Shown piece after piece: positions 35,186 through 42,922 of a DNA stretch of 64,000 nt. The stretch comes from Candidatus Brocadia pituitae (lineage in GTDB: Bacteria > Planctomycetota > Brocadiia > Brocadiales > Brocadiaceae). The stretch's first letter is position 1. Each line of letters begins with the position of its first letter. The translations under genes were made by a program, and so were the position numbers. Where the stretch lies: contig AP021856.1 of NCBI GenBank assembly GCA_017347445.1, positions 1,000,613-1,064,612 of the forward strand, written 5' to 3'. The notes beneath the pieces are model-generated. The model was given only the letters and a program-made list of their open reading frames with translations. It had not been told where the DNA came from and searched no databases.

Positions 35186-36004
35186 ATGAAGTTACTGGTG
35201 GAAGAGGCAAATGTGTTCTTTACGTTAATGTGGGGGTTGCAGTCCTTCATAAATCAGCAGTGCCAAATCCTGCCGGGTATCAAATCAGCTAAAGAATATG
35301 CGGATTTGCCGGTGACAGAAAAGATGAAAGTACGTGACAAGCTGTGGAAAAGTCCGAACCTGATTGATGCTTATGTGGAAAAAAACCCCGACAGTTTGTC
35401 AGCTCAGGAACTGGATATCGTCAGCAAGTGGAAACGGTTTGTCTCCGGAGGATTCCAGATTTTTCGTCACTTGAAGAACCATACAATCTTCATTGGTGAA
35501 AAGTCACAGGTGTATGGTGTATTGGGGCTATACGATAATCTGGAGGACATGTTTCCTGACAGGCCGCTACCGATGATGGTTAAGGCGGTACTCTTGCCGT
35601 TCAAAGAGAAGATTGTGTATGATGGAATGCTGGAGGCATACAATATTTTTATTGGAGGCGGTATCCGATCCGGTTTAAATGAGGCGTATATGGCTGCCAA
35701 ACAGAACAATCGTATTGTCACTACCCTGGTACCGGAGACCGTACCACAGATACAAGTCAGGCATCAACAGAAGCCCGGTAAAGACTGGAACCCCGTGGTA
35801 GAGGAGCTCGTGAGAGCATGTGAAAATTTGCGGGGAGGCTCTCTGGTTCAGAACGCTGCTTTTGCCCTGCTTCGTGGCAGTGCACGGGTGGTACAATCGG
35901 CAGTGCAGCAAACGGATGATCTGGAAGAGATTTGGCGTTCGAAACAACAGGTGCAAAAGGCATTAAAACGGCTTCAAATAGTTCTGGACCGTGCCGAACA
36001 ATAA
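35186..36004 (+). CDS. Hypothetical protein (272 aa)
   Basis: The start (MKLLVEEANVFFTLMWGLQS) follows AAGGAGA. It is a soluble, largely helical protein with no signal peptide. Features include a WKRFVSGGFQIFRHLKNHTI stretch, GVLGLYDNLEDMFPD, and a Gly-rich GGGIRSGLNEAY near residue 158. Its C terminus (IWRSKQQVQKALKRLQIVL) is a charged helix. I do not recognise the family. A single-gene unit. Confidence 0.65.
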   Translation: MKLLVEEANVFFTLMWGLQSFINQQCQILPGIKSAKEYADLPVTEKMKVRDKLWKSPNLIDAYVEKNPDSLSAQELDIVSKWKRFVSGGFQIFRHLKNHTIFIGEKSQVYGVLGLYDNLEDMFPDRPLPMMVKAVLLPFKEKIVYDGMLEAYNIFIGGGIRSGLNEAYMAAKQNNRIVTTLVPETVPQIQVRHQQKPGKDWNPVVEELVRACENLRGGSLVQNAAFALLRGSARVVQSAVQQTDDLEEIWRSKQQVQKALKRLQIVLDRAEQ

Positions 36005-36253
36005 GAGACTTAGTTAGCAAAAACAACATGATCCATCTGTCGCTGTCATGCCCGAATGATGTTGTCGGGCATCCATATTTCTATCTTTCCTTGTTTTTTC
36101 TGCGTTCTTCGCACCCTCTGCGCTGAACTATTACAAAATTTGTTATGGTGGCAGCAGTTATTTCAGACAGGGTGGGTGTGATAGTTTTCAGGTGACACAG
36201 GAGATCCGTTAGGGAAATAGCGCCGTTCCCCTTATCCTGATCACGCAGGTGGG

Positions 36254-36397
36254 ATGAACGATTATTTCAAACAGCCCGTTTCGTTTGAGGCGCTTGCAGC
36301 AGGTATTCGCAGATATCCTTCCGGATTTTTTTTCACGTATCTTCTGAAATACAGGAAACCTCACGGTGGGTCATTTTTGATGCAGAGAAATTCGTAG
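36254..36397 (+). pseudogene. Response-regulator receiver domain remnant
   Basis: MNDYFKQPVSFEALAAGIRR matches the end of a receiver domain (GMxDYxxKPxxxEAL) with the usual Lys replaced by Gln. Just upstream in another frame is VPLILITQVG, like the beta-4 strand of the same fold. Phospho-acceptor Asp and flanks are missing, so it is a degraded fragment, probably of a two-component protein. Confidence 0.45.
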
Positions 36398-36483
36398 GTG
36401 ACTGTCCACCGATTTAACGGTAGGACAAGCGCCCCGCTTGTCATTATGATGTCAACCGGGACGGTTGACCTACCTCGATGTTT

Positions 36484-36554
36484 AGGAATTTCAATCACCC
36501 CCCATAATCCCCCAGTTTACTGGGGGATTATGGGGGGGTAAGTTGCCGAAGGCC
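36484..36554. repeat. G-run/C-run hairpin repeat, copy 5
   Basis: GGAATTTCAATCACCCCCCA, C5-AGTTTACT-G5, ATTATGGGGGGG, ending TTGCCGAAGGCC. Orientation as copy 4. Confidence 0.8.
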
Positions 36555-36588
36555 TAATTTATGGGTTTTATGAAGTTGTAAAAATTGG

Positions 36589-36765
36589 TGTTACACTGTT
36601 ACACAAAATGTTACACTTTTTGTTACACTTCATTTTGTCGTATGAATCATCTGTCTTCCTTCATCTAAACACGCATTTTTACATATCTTAACGGCATTCC
36701 CTTGTTTCTTTTAGCACTTCATTATCCGATTTTTCAGCCAGAGGATGTTACACAATCTGTTACAC
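36589..36765 (+). repeat. Six direct TGTTACAC repeats
   Basis: Exact 8-mers start at 36589, 36597, 36609, 36621, 36746 and 36758, spaced 8, 12, 12, 125 and 12 bases. They lie in a 1.2-kb region (36005-37202) with no intact gene, which otherwise holds only fragments and hairpins. They look like a protein-binding array. Confidence 0.7.
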
Positions 36766-37202
36766 TTGTCAGTTTTCACCAGATAAACAGGAAAATTCAA
36801 AACCAGCGGAAACCCAGTAAACGCAGGGGTTTTAAGGAGAATTCCACTTCAAGTCTGATTTGGTACCGACATTGCTTATATCCAAAATAACGAGGGAATG
36901 CACAGTTGTCATCTCCTCTGTATCCTCCTCAACGAGTGGGACAACCATCTGTCCCCCGCTGGCGGGGGGTTAGGGGAGTGGACGACCGATAAATAAACAC
37001 AACCCTTTGTCCGATTGTGCGTTCACGACGAAATCTCATGAGGGGAAGGAACACCCCCTCTCCTCTTGAGAAGGGAGTATAAAAGTCCCCTCTTGGGAGG
37101 GGATTGAGGGGTGAGTAAGAAAGCCATTGGGTTTTACCATGTAAAACCTGATCTATTGGAAATGTATAGAGAAAGTAAACGTCTGAAAAGAAAAGATTGT
37201 TC

Positions 37203-37469
37203 ATGGGCTATGATAGAAATAAAAGTTTTCAGGGAGGCGAGGAATTAGAAGGGCGGTATGCGAATGCCTTCAAGGTCGGGCAAAATGCCTTTGAATTTGT
37301 GATCGACTTTGGTCAGGCGTATGTTGAAGGGAAGAGGGAAATATTCCATACGAGGATCGTCAGCAGCCCCTTTTATGCAAATCTCCTGTTAAAGACACTG
37401 CAGGAGTCTATCGAACGGTATGAAAAGGTATTCGGGTCAATACCGGAGGAAGATAAAAAGAGTGAATAG
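37203..37469 (+). CDS. DUF3467 family protein
   Basis: From the ATG at 37203 (MGYDRNKSFQGGEELEGRYA) the protein has 88 residues; a TTG at 37197 is possible. The pattern GRYANAFKVGQNAFEFVIDF, then HTRIVSSPFYANLLLKTLQE, matches DUF3467, a small conserved protein of unknown function found as a single gene in many phyla. It is not part of an obvious operon. Confidence 0.85.
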   Translation: MGYDRNKSFQGGEELEGRYANAFKVGQNAFEFVIDFGQAYVEGKREIFHTRIVSSPFYANLLLKTLQESIERYEKVFGSIPEEDKKSE

Positions 37470-37728
37470 CAACTATAGTGAACGTGACAGGTTAAGATAG
37501 CGCTATTCTTTTCATGGGGATTCTAACATCGAATATTGAACATGGAATAATGAATGTCGAAGGATGAGAGAATATTTGATATTGAAGAACGCTTAATAGA
37601 TTTTGCCGTAAGAATTATTCGCATAAAAGAAAGATAAGAAAACTTCATAATTCGAAATTCCTTGTTCGATATCCGTTATTCAATACACAGTTAATTAGTG
37701 GGTTTCATTCATTTTAAGTTAGTGCTTA
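37470..37728. other. Spacer with CGAATATTGAACA repeats
   Basis: Holds inverted copies of a CGAAxxTxGAACAxGGAAT unit (37530-37560 and 37655-37680), related to 30075-30155. No gene is seen. Confidence 0.45.
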
Positions 37729-37758
37729 TTGGTGAGAGGTATTTCGTACAAATATTAT
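37729..37758 (+). promoter_or_regulatory. Possible promoter before riboswitch 2
   Basis: TTGGTG, 18 bases, TATTAT. The match to the sigma-70 form is weak at -35. It would start RNA some 20 bases upstream of the aptamer. Confidence 0.35.
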
Positions 37759-37779
37759 AAATCAGCAATTATACCATCA

Positions 37780-37907
37780 CGATAAGGGCAAACCCTGAGT
37801 GATCAGGGGACGCAAAGTAACAGGGTCTTGCGAGCCGTTTAAACAGTTTAAACCGCTTAAACCGCTTAAGCCGTTCAAACGGCTTTGATAAAGACAGCCT
37901 TACTGCC
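37780..37907 (+). ncRNA. Cyclic-di-GMP-I riboswitch (GEMM-I), copy 2
   Basis: AAGGGCAAACCCTGAGTGAT, CAGGGGACGCAAAG, CAGGGTCTT, then AAGACAGCCTTACTGCC. P2 (CCCTGA/TCAGGG) has a GTGA tetraloop, and GGACGCAAAG is the conserved ligand-binding segment. P3 is closed by GTCTT/AAGAC and carries a 58-base insertion of GTTTAAAC-type repeats. P1 uses TAAGG with CCTTA. The CCTTACTGC segment is also the first arm of the terminator, so ligand binding should favour read-through into the S8 peptidase gene 155 bases downstream. Confidence 0.92.
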
Positions 37908-37947
37908 GAAGATGTTTTAATGAACATTTTGCAGTAAGGTTTTTTTG
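37898..37947 (+). terminator. Intrinsic terminator of riboswitch 2
   Basis: CCTTACTGC pairs with GCAGTAAGG, followed by TTTTTTTG. It overlaps the aptamer's 3' end and forms the expression platform. Confidence 0.88.
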
Positions 37948-37999
37948 CTTTTAAACAATGTATTGCAGCGCATTGTTTTGTATAAGGAGGTGATGACCT

Positions 38000-38017
38000 A
38001 TGATTAGTAACAAGTAA
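38000..38017 (+). other. Five-codon leader frame MISNK
   Basis: ATG ATT AGT AAC AAG TAA follows AAGGAGGTGAT, a full match to the 16S anti-Shine-Dalgarno. It lies between the riboswitch terminator and the peptidase gene. It may be a leader peptide, a ribosome standby site, or chance. Confidence 0.35.
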
Positions 38018-38061
38018 GTCGTATTTTTTTATTGGTTTGTTAACAGAGAAAGGAGGAATAT

Positions 38062-38821
38062 ATGGAGAAAATGAACAAAAATAATATGTACGCGGAAGTT
38101 GTACTCCGCTCGCGCACAGGGGCTTCACTAATTGCAGATGGTACCCGTTGTATAACTGCGGATAAACTTCGTTTATACCAAGCCGAGCCAGATAGTCCTG
38201 AAGAGATTAAACGTAAGTTGGAAAAGGTAGGGTTTACGGTCGTCGCAACGAGTCAATTTGGGGTTTCGATTTCTGGGTCCGAAAAGCTTTATCAGGATTT
38301 TTTCAAGACAAAGATTATTGAGCGCCCAGTTACGATGTTCCTAGGTGAAGGAATTGAGCATCAAAGCAACGCCTTTTTTTTAGAAGAACCGCCAAAGATT
38401 CCAAATGATGTGTCAGGCTTAGCGGAAACTCTGTACATACCCAAAAAGGGTTACTTTTTGGCTGGAGAGGGGACTATGCCTACACCATCGTATTATCATC
38501 TCAGGCCACCGGCTGATATAAGCAGGCTTACGGGTGCTGATAATGCACATACTCGCGGGTTTCGTGGCAATGGTATAAAAGTAGCAATGGTTGACAGCGG
38601 ATTCATTCTTAATCATGATTACTATGCAGGCCGTGGCTACAATATTACCGTGCACACAGCAGTAGGGTCTGCGACCCAGGACGAGTATGGTCATGGCACA
38701 GGCATTGCGGCGAATCTATTGGCTATTGCCCCTGCATGTGAATTCCATTTTGTTAAGATGTCAGACGGAGTGCAGTGGGCAACATTAGCTGCATTTCGTA
38801 TGGCTGTTCAGGCTGGTGCTA
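38062..38821 (+). pseudogene. S8 subtilase with prodomain, 5' part (split by IS630)
   Basis: ATG after AAAGGAGGA at five bases. Residues 1-130 form a prodomain (VVLRSRTGASL, QFGVSISGSEKLYQDFF) which has a free-standing paralogue at 42493. The catalytic domain follows with Asp178 in VAMVDSGF and His211 in YGHGTGIAANL. Coding is cut after base 38821 by an insertion sequence; the frame would close early at 38829. Joined to 39969-41056 it gives a 615-residue protein, the frame restored exactly as codon AGG (VITNSWG follows). The protein has no signal peptide that I can see. It could become active again if the element excised precisely. Confidence 0.9.
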
Positions 38822-39966
38822 GTGCTTAATTGCATAAATTCATTATAGTATTTCTTAATTGCGAACCCTTAACCTCTCTCTTACGCCACACGAAAGGTTT
38901 TGCATTCGGTTGATAAGCTTCGATGAATGCCTCGATTGCACACCTCAATTGCTCAACACTTTTAAAGCTGGCGTTCTTCAAAGCTTTTCTCGAAAGAATA
39001 CCAAACCATATTTCCACCTGATTGAGCCAACTTGCAGAAGTAGGTGTAAAATGGAATTTAACATTCGGGTGTGCTGCCAACCATTCCCCGTTTCGCTTGT
39101 GAATACAGTAGTTGTCGAGAATAACATGGATTTCCTTCTTGTCGCTATCCGGTAAATCCAAAAGCAGTTGATCCATGAATGCCAGAAATTCCACTCGTCT
39201 TTTTAATTCTGTTGTTTGCGTATGAATAGTTCCTGTTGCCACGTTGAGAGCTGCAAACAGGTTCAGCGTCCCATGACGCTTATAGGTACTTTTAAGACCA
39301 TGTACGATTTTTCTGTTGCTTGTACATACATAGCCTTTGGTTCGCTCTAAAGCTTGTATACTTGGCTTTTCGTCAACAGAAATCACTATGGCATTCTCTG
39401 TCGGGGACAGGTATAAACCTACGATATCAGCCGCCTTGGTCGTAAATTCCGGGTCAGTACTCACACACCAGCTTCTTTGCCGCGCAAGGCAAATGCCTTC
39501 CTTTCGAAGAATACGCCAGATGGCATCGTCTGATGCCCCCAAATGCTTTGCAAGGGAGGGACCATCCCAACTTGCCTGTCCTTTTGGCGGCTCAAGCTCC
39601 AATGTCTTCAAAACCTGATTGCGAAACTCCTTATCATATTTCGCAGGTTTGCCGGAACGAGGCAGATCGTACAAGCCTTTGATCCCGTTTGTACTAAAGC
39701 GACCACGCCACTCAATAACAGTTTTCTGGGATGTCCCAAGGGCTGTGGCCACCTTATTCACCTGCTCTCCGGCAAGCAGCATGTTCATGATTTTAGCTCG
39801 TCCAACAAGCCTCCACTCTGCACTCCGACTATTAGCCCATTCGGCAAAAATCTGCCGATCTTGCTCCGAACAACAAGGTATTGGTGCTTTTCTTGGCATG
39901 GCAGACCTCCTTCATATAGAAATAAAAGGAGTCTACTATATTTAACTTATTTTTGCAAGTATACAC
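38822..39966 (-). mobile_element. IS630-family insertion sequence
   Basis: 1145 bp with imperfect terminal repeats (GTGCTTAATTGCATAAAT at the left; GTGTATACTTGCAAAAAT read inward from the right; 14 of 18 match). TA dinucleotides at 38820-38821 and 39967-39968 are the target-site duplication typical of IS630/Tc1-mariner elements. The host gene is the S8 peptidase. Confidence 0.92.
38826..39899 (-). CDS. IS630-family transposase
   Basis: 357 residues, with GGAGG seven bases before the ATG. The N-terminal part holds a helix-turn-helix (VATALGTSQKTVIEWRGRFS). The DDE core shows VISVDEKPSIQ, HVILDNYCIHK and SWLNQVEIWFGILSRKAL, the three acidic residues in IS630 spacing. Full length, so the element may be active. 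The stop codon lies inside the left terminal repeat. Confidence 0.95.
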   Translation of the reverse strand: MPRKAPIPCCSEQDRQIFAEWANSRSAEWRLVGRAKIMNMLLAGEQVNKVATALGTSQKTVIEWRGRFSTNGIKGLYDLPRSGKPAKYDKEFRNQVLKTLELEPPKGQASWDGPSLAKHLGASDDAIWRILRKEGICLARQRSWCVSTDPEFTTKAADIVGLYLSPTENAIVISVDEKPSIQALERTKGYVCTSNRKIVHGLKSTYKRHGTLNLFAALNVATGTIHTQTTELKRRVEFLAFMDQLLLDLPDSDKKEIHVILDNYCIHKRNGEWLAAHPNVKFHFTPTSASWLNQVEIWFGILSRKALKNASFKSVEQLRCAIEAFIEAYQPNAKPFVWRKREVKGSQLRNTIMNLCN

Positions 39967-39968
39967 TA

Positions 39969-41056
39969 GGGTTATCACGAACAGTTGGGGACAAAGTCAT
40001 GATCCTGTGCTCGAGGCTGAGATTATTGCTGCTGTAGCAGGAGGTATTACCGTCATTTTTGCTTGTGGAAATGGGGGAACAGTTGGCTGGCCTGGGTGTA
40101 TGCCCCATGTCGTCTCTGTCGGCGGTGCCTACCAAAGACAAGACGGTACATGGGAAGCATCGAGTTACGCGTCTAGCGGTGTACATTATAGATACCCAAA
40201 TAGACACTGCCCCGACTTATCTGCCATTGTTGGTCACGCACCGAAAGGAATCTTCATTGTGATGCCTACAATGGCTGGTGCTATTTTTGACGGCTCATTC
40301 GCTGGCGGAGTTTTCCCTAATGGCGATGAGACTGGAAAGAGCGATGGTTGGCTCGTCGGCAGTGGCACATCAAGCGCTGCCCCTATGGTAGCAGGTGCTG
40401 CAGCATTATTGTTACAAGCTAAACCTAGTCTTACACCTGCGGAGATAAAGCAGGCTCTGTCAGACACCTGCATTGACGTTGTTCAAGGAACCAGCGCTAG
40501 TGGGGAAATGGCTGGCATCGGCCCAGACAGTGCGACTGGTGCTGGTATGATAAATATTGGGGCTGCCGTGGATAATGTCTCACCTCCAATTACTTGTCCA
40601 CGTGCGCCTACAATTATATGCCCCCGTGCACCTACCATATGCAAGCGCGCTCCAATCGTATGCGCTCGTGCACCCTTTTGTCTGCGAGCCCCGATCGATG
40701 CATGCGTTCGTGCACCCATTGACGTATGCGCTCGCGCACCTTATGTCTGTGCGAGAACTCCGATTATTACATGCACCCGAGCACCAATTGATGGCTGCCT
40801 TGCTGGACCATGGAAAAAACCAGTCCCCATAGATAAGATTATCCCACCAGAGGGAACACGCCTTGAAGGTGAAGCAGCCTCTCGTAGGCTTGTACCCGTT
40901 GTGGTCATGGTGAGCGAGGAAGTATTGGAAATGTGGAGGGCAAAAGAGGAAGCATATAATATAATTTACAAAATCGGTATGGTTGAAGAATATACAGACT
41001 TCCCTGGTGCAGAAGGATGTGAGAGAGGTCCATTCAATCCGACTGGCAAAGAGTAG
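39969..41056 (+). pseudogene. S8 subtilase, 3' part with Cys-x-Arg-Ala-Pro tail
   Basis: Continues the protease: oxyanion Asn in FACGNGG and catalytic Ser388 (restored numbering) in VGSGTSSAAPMVAG. From residue 463 to 530 lie nine C-x-R-(A/T)-P units, CPRAP, CPRAP, CKRAP, CARAP, CLRAP, CVRAP, CARAP, CARTP, CTRAP, and a tenth CLAGP. Spacing between Cys is 6-8 residues. A soluble C-terminal part of 85 residues follows (IIPPEGTRLEGEAASRRLV). Without the 5' part this half has no start. I infer that the tail is the target of the radical SAM enzyme next door. Confidence 0.9.
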
Positions 41057-41067
41057 TTTTTATTACA

Positions 41068-41100
41068 GGCGCAGGGAGTGATCGAGACACTCCCGGCGCC
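41068..41100 (+). promoter_or_regulatory. Intercistronic hairpin between protease and radical SAM gene
   Basis: GGCGC-A-GGGAGTG pairs with CACTCCCGGCGCC around ATCGAGA. There is no T-run, so it is a stable hairpin rather than a plain terminator, and may protect or attenuate the message. Confidence 0.6.
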
Positions 41101-41123
41101 TAACTTACAAGGAGATAGTCAAT

Positions 41124-42458
41124 ATGCAGATGCGAACGAATCCTCTTGATTCTGATGTTCCCTTTTTCCCTTTCAACATCCGACCGTCTGGGGACGGCAG
41201 TCATTTTGTTACAACAAACCATCTCACTGCCAAACCAATCCACCTCAACAAACAGGCGGCTGAAATACTTCGCCTAACTGATGGTGAAACACCGCTTTCT
41301 ATCATTATCGCAAGGTTAGTTGACCGTTATCCTGATGCAGGTGGACCAACTGTTATTCATTCTCAGATTATAGATCTTTTACGATTTCTCACAGCAAAAG
41401 AACTTATCTGGTGGAGGGAAAAACCCTTAGAGCTACTGCCTGCAGAACCTCCATCAAGTGTATTTTGGGAACTTACTGCTGCTTGTAATCTTCGTTGTCT
41501 TCATTGTGTTGTAAGTGCTGGCTTAAAAGCGGACAAAGAATTGCCCACAAAACGTTGTCTGGAACTTATCGAAGAGTTGGCTGACTTTGGCCTCCAGAGC
41601 ATAGCCTTCAGTGGCGGTGAACCGTTGCTTCACCCTGACTTTCGTCTTATCGCTGAAAAGGTTAGAAACCGAGGTCTTATGATTCAAGTTGCCACGAATG
41701 GTACGATGGTGACCAAAGAAATTGCTCAATGGCTTAAGGAATTAAACGCTGAGGTACAGGTGAGTCTTGATGGTTCTATCGCAGAAATCCACGACTATGT
41801 GCGACCCGGGTGCGGAGCCTTTGCCAAGGCAGTTGAGGGTATAAGGACTCTCGTGGATACTGGTCACGAGGTTATGATTGGCACTGTACTATCGACGTTG
41901 AATGCCAACGATATTCCCTCCCTTATTTCACTTGCCGAGACACTGGATGTTGCCCACTTCCGTCTTATTCCCTTTGTGCCTAAAGGTCGCGGCGAGAGTT
42001 ACATGAACTTAGAGGTCTCACCATCCGAAGTAAAGAGGGTTGTCCAGTTTTTACATGAATTAAGAGGAAAGACAAAGGTTAATATTGTTGCCCTTGAATT
42101 CGAAGATATGCTGGAAATAAAATTATGTGCTGATCCTTTTGATATTAATCGTCACCTTGGCTGTCATGGAGCCGTTAGTTATGCTACAATTACTCCTACT
42201 GGCGAGTTACTTCCGTGCCACTTTTTTGAAGGTGTCCGTGCCGACAATGTGGCTTTTGCCCCATTTCAAGAGGTCTGGCGTCGTTCAAGATTTTTAAACT
42301 ATTTCAGGCAACTTACCGTTGCTGATCTACATGGGGGATGCCGTGATTGTAATTGGCTTCCACGTTGTGGTGGAGGGTGCAGGGCGGTAAACTTCTCAAA
42401 AGGTGATTTCCTGGGAACCAACCTTCAATGCTGGATCGCTCAAGAACAATTTTTGTAA
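41124..42458 (+). CDS. PqqD-domain radical SAM/SPASM peptide-modifying enzyme
   Basis: AAGGAGAT lies before the ATG. Residues 1-95 form a PqqD-like peptide-recognition domain (HLNKQAAEILRLTDGETPLS). The radical SAM core starts with CNLRCLHC (Cys121, 125, 128) binding the 4Fe-4S cluster and AdoMet, and continues with FSGGEPLLHPDF. The SPASM region follows with GCHGAVSYATITPTGELLPC and GCRDCNWLPRCGGGC, binding auxiliary clusters. Enzymes of this build (PqqE, AlbA, ranthipeptide makers) join or oxidise residues of a ribosomal peptide. It sits 67 bases after the protease whose tail has repeated Cys, the natural candidate substrate. Confidence 0.9.
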   Translation: MQMRTNPLDSDVPFFPFNIRPSGDGSHFVTTNHLTAKPIHLNKQAAEILRLTDGETPLSIIIARLVDRYPDAGGPTVIHSQIIDLLRFLTAKELIWWREKPLELLPAEPPSSVFWELTAACNLRCLHCVVSAGLKADKELPTKRCLELIEELADFGLQSIAFSGGEPLLHPDFRLIAEKVRNRGLMIQVATNGTMVTKEIAQWLKELNAEVQVSLDGSIAEIHDYVRPGCGAFAKAVEGIRTLVDTGHEVMIGTVLSTLNANDIPSLISLAETLDVAHFRLIPFVPKGRGESYMNLEVSPSEVKRVVQFLHELRGKTKVNIVALEFEDMLEIKLCADPFDINRHLGCHGAVSYATITPTGELLPCHFFEGVRADNVAFAPFQEVWRRSRFLNYFRQLTVADLHGGCRDCNWLPRCGGGCRAVNFSKGDFLGTNLQCWIAQEQFL

Positions 42459-42492
42459 TTTTCTATGCAAGAAGAAAGTAAAAGGATTAATT

Positions 42493-42819
42493 ATGAAGGA
42501 TAAGTCCACAATCATCGACGTTATGTTTCGTTCGGCCTCAGGTCTTTCTCTGAGTGACAGAAGACCAGGAATCAAAGAACAAGATATATCACTATATGTT
42601 GCAACAGAGGAGACAAAAAAACAAGCCGTTCTGGCACTGCGACAGTTGGGATTCGAGATCATCGGACCAGCTACTAATTTCGGAGTCTCGATTTCTAGTT
42701 CACCTCAACTTATACGAGAAGTTTTTGGAGAGGGTGAACTTAAAGTGCCCAAATCTCTGGTAAAATGGATAGAGTCGGTTCGTATTCCCCCCCCAGGCGA
42801 GTTCTATAGTAAAAAATAA
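42493..42819 (+). CDS. Stand-alone subtilase prodomain-like protein
   Basis: 108 residues starting MKDKSTIIDVMFRSASGLSL. Aligned by eye with residues 9-136 of the peptidase, it shares V-RS-x-(T/A)-S/G-(A/L)-SL, an LxLY-like step, and FGVSIS(G/S)S with nearby PxLIREVF. Both end in a Pro-rich strand (IPKKGYFL against IPPPGEFY). Free prodomains of subtilases act as folding helpers or inhibitors of the mature enzyme. It begins 34 bases after the radical SAM gene in the same direction and is probably part of its transcript. Confidence 0.75.
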   Translation: MKDKSTIIDVMFRSASGLSLSDRRPGIKEQDISLYVATEETKKQAVLALRQLGFEIIGPATNFGVSISSSPQLIREVFGEGELKVPKSLVKWIESVRIPPPGEFYSKK

Positions 42820-42922
42820 CGTAGTCGGGTAGTATTATCTAACATACAAAGATGAAAGGCTTTTATGAAAAAAAGAATAAATATTTTTGACAATACGCGT
42901 ATTCTTTAGAAAGGAGACTTAC

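Noticed and set aside
36589-36765. CRISPR array
   Set aside because: The repeat unit is only 8 bases and spacers are 0-4 bases or one long gap; no cas genes.
37755-38128. 119-codon minus-strand frame across riboswitch 2
   Set aside because: It is antisense to the aptamer and terminator. Its Lys/Arg/Phe-rich middle is the translated GTTTAAAC repeat.
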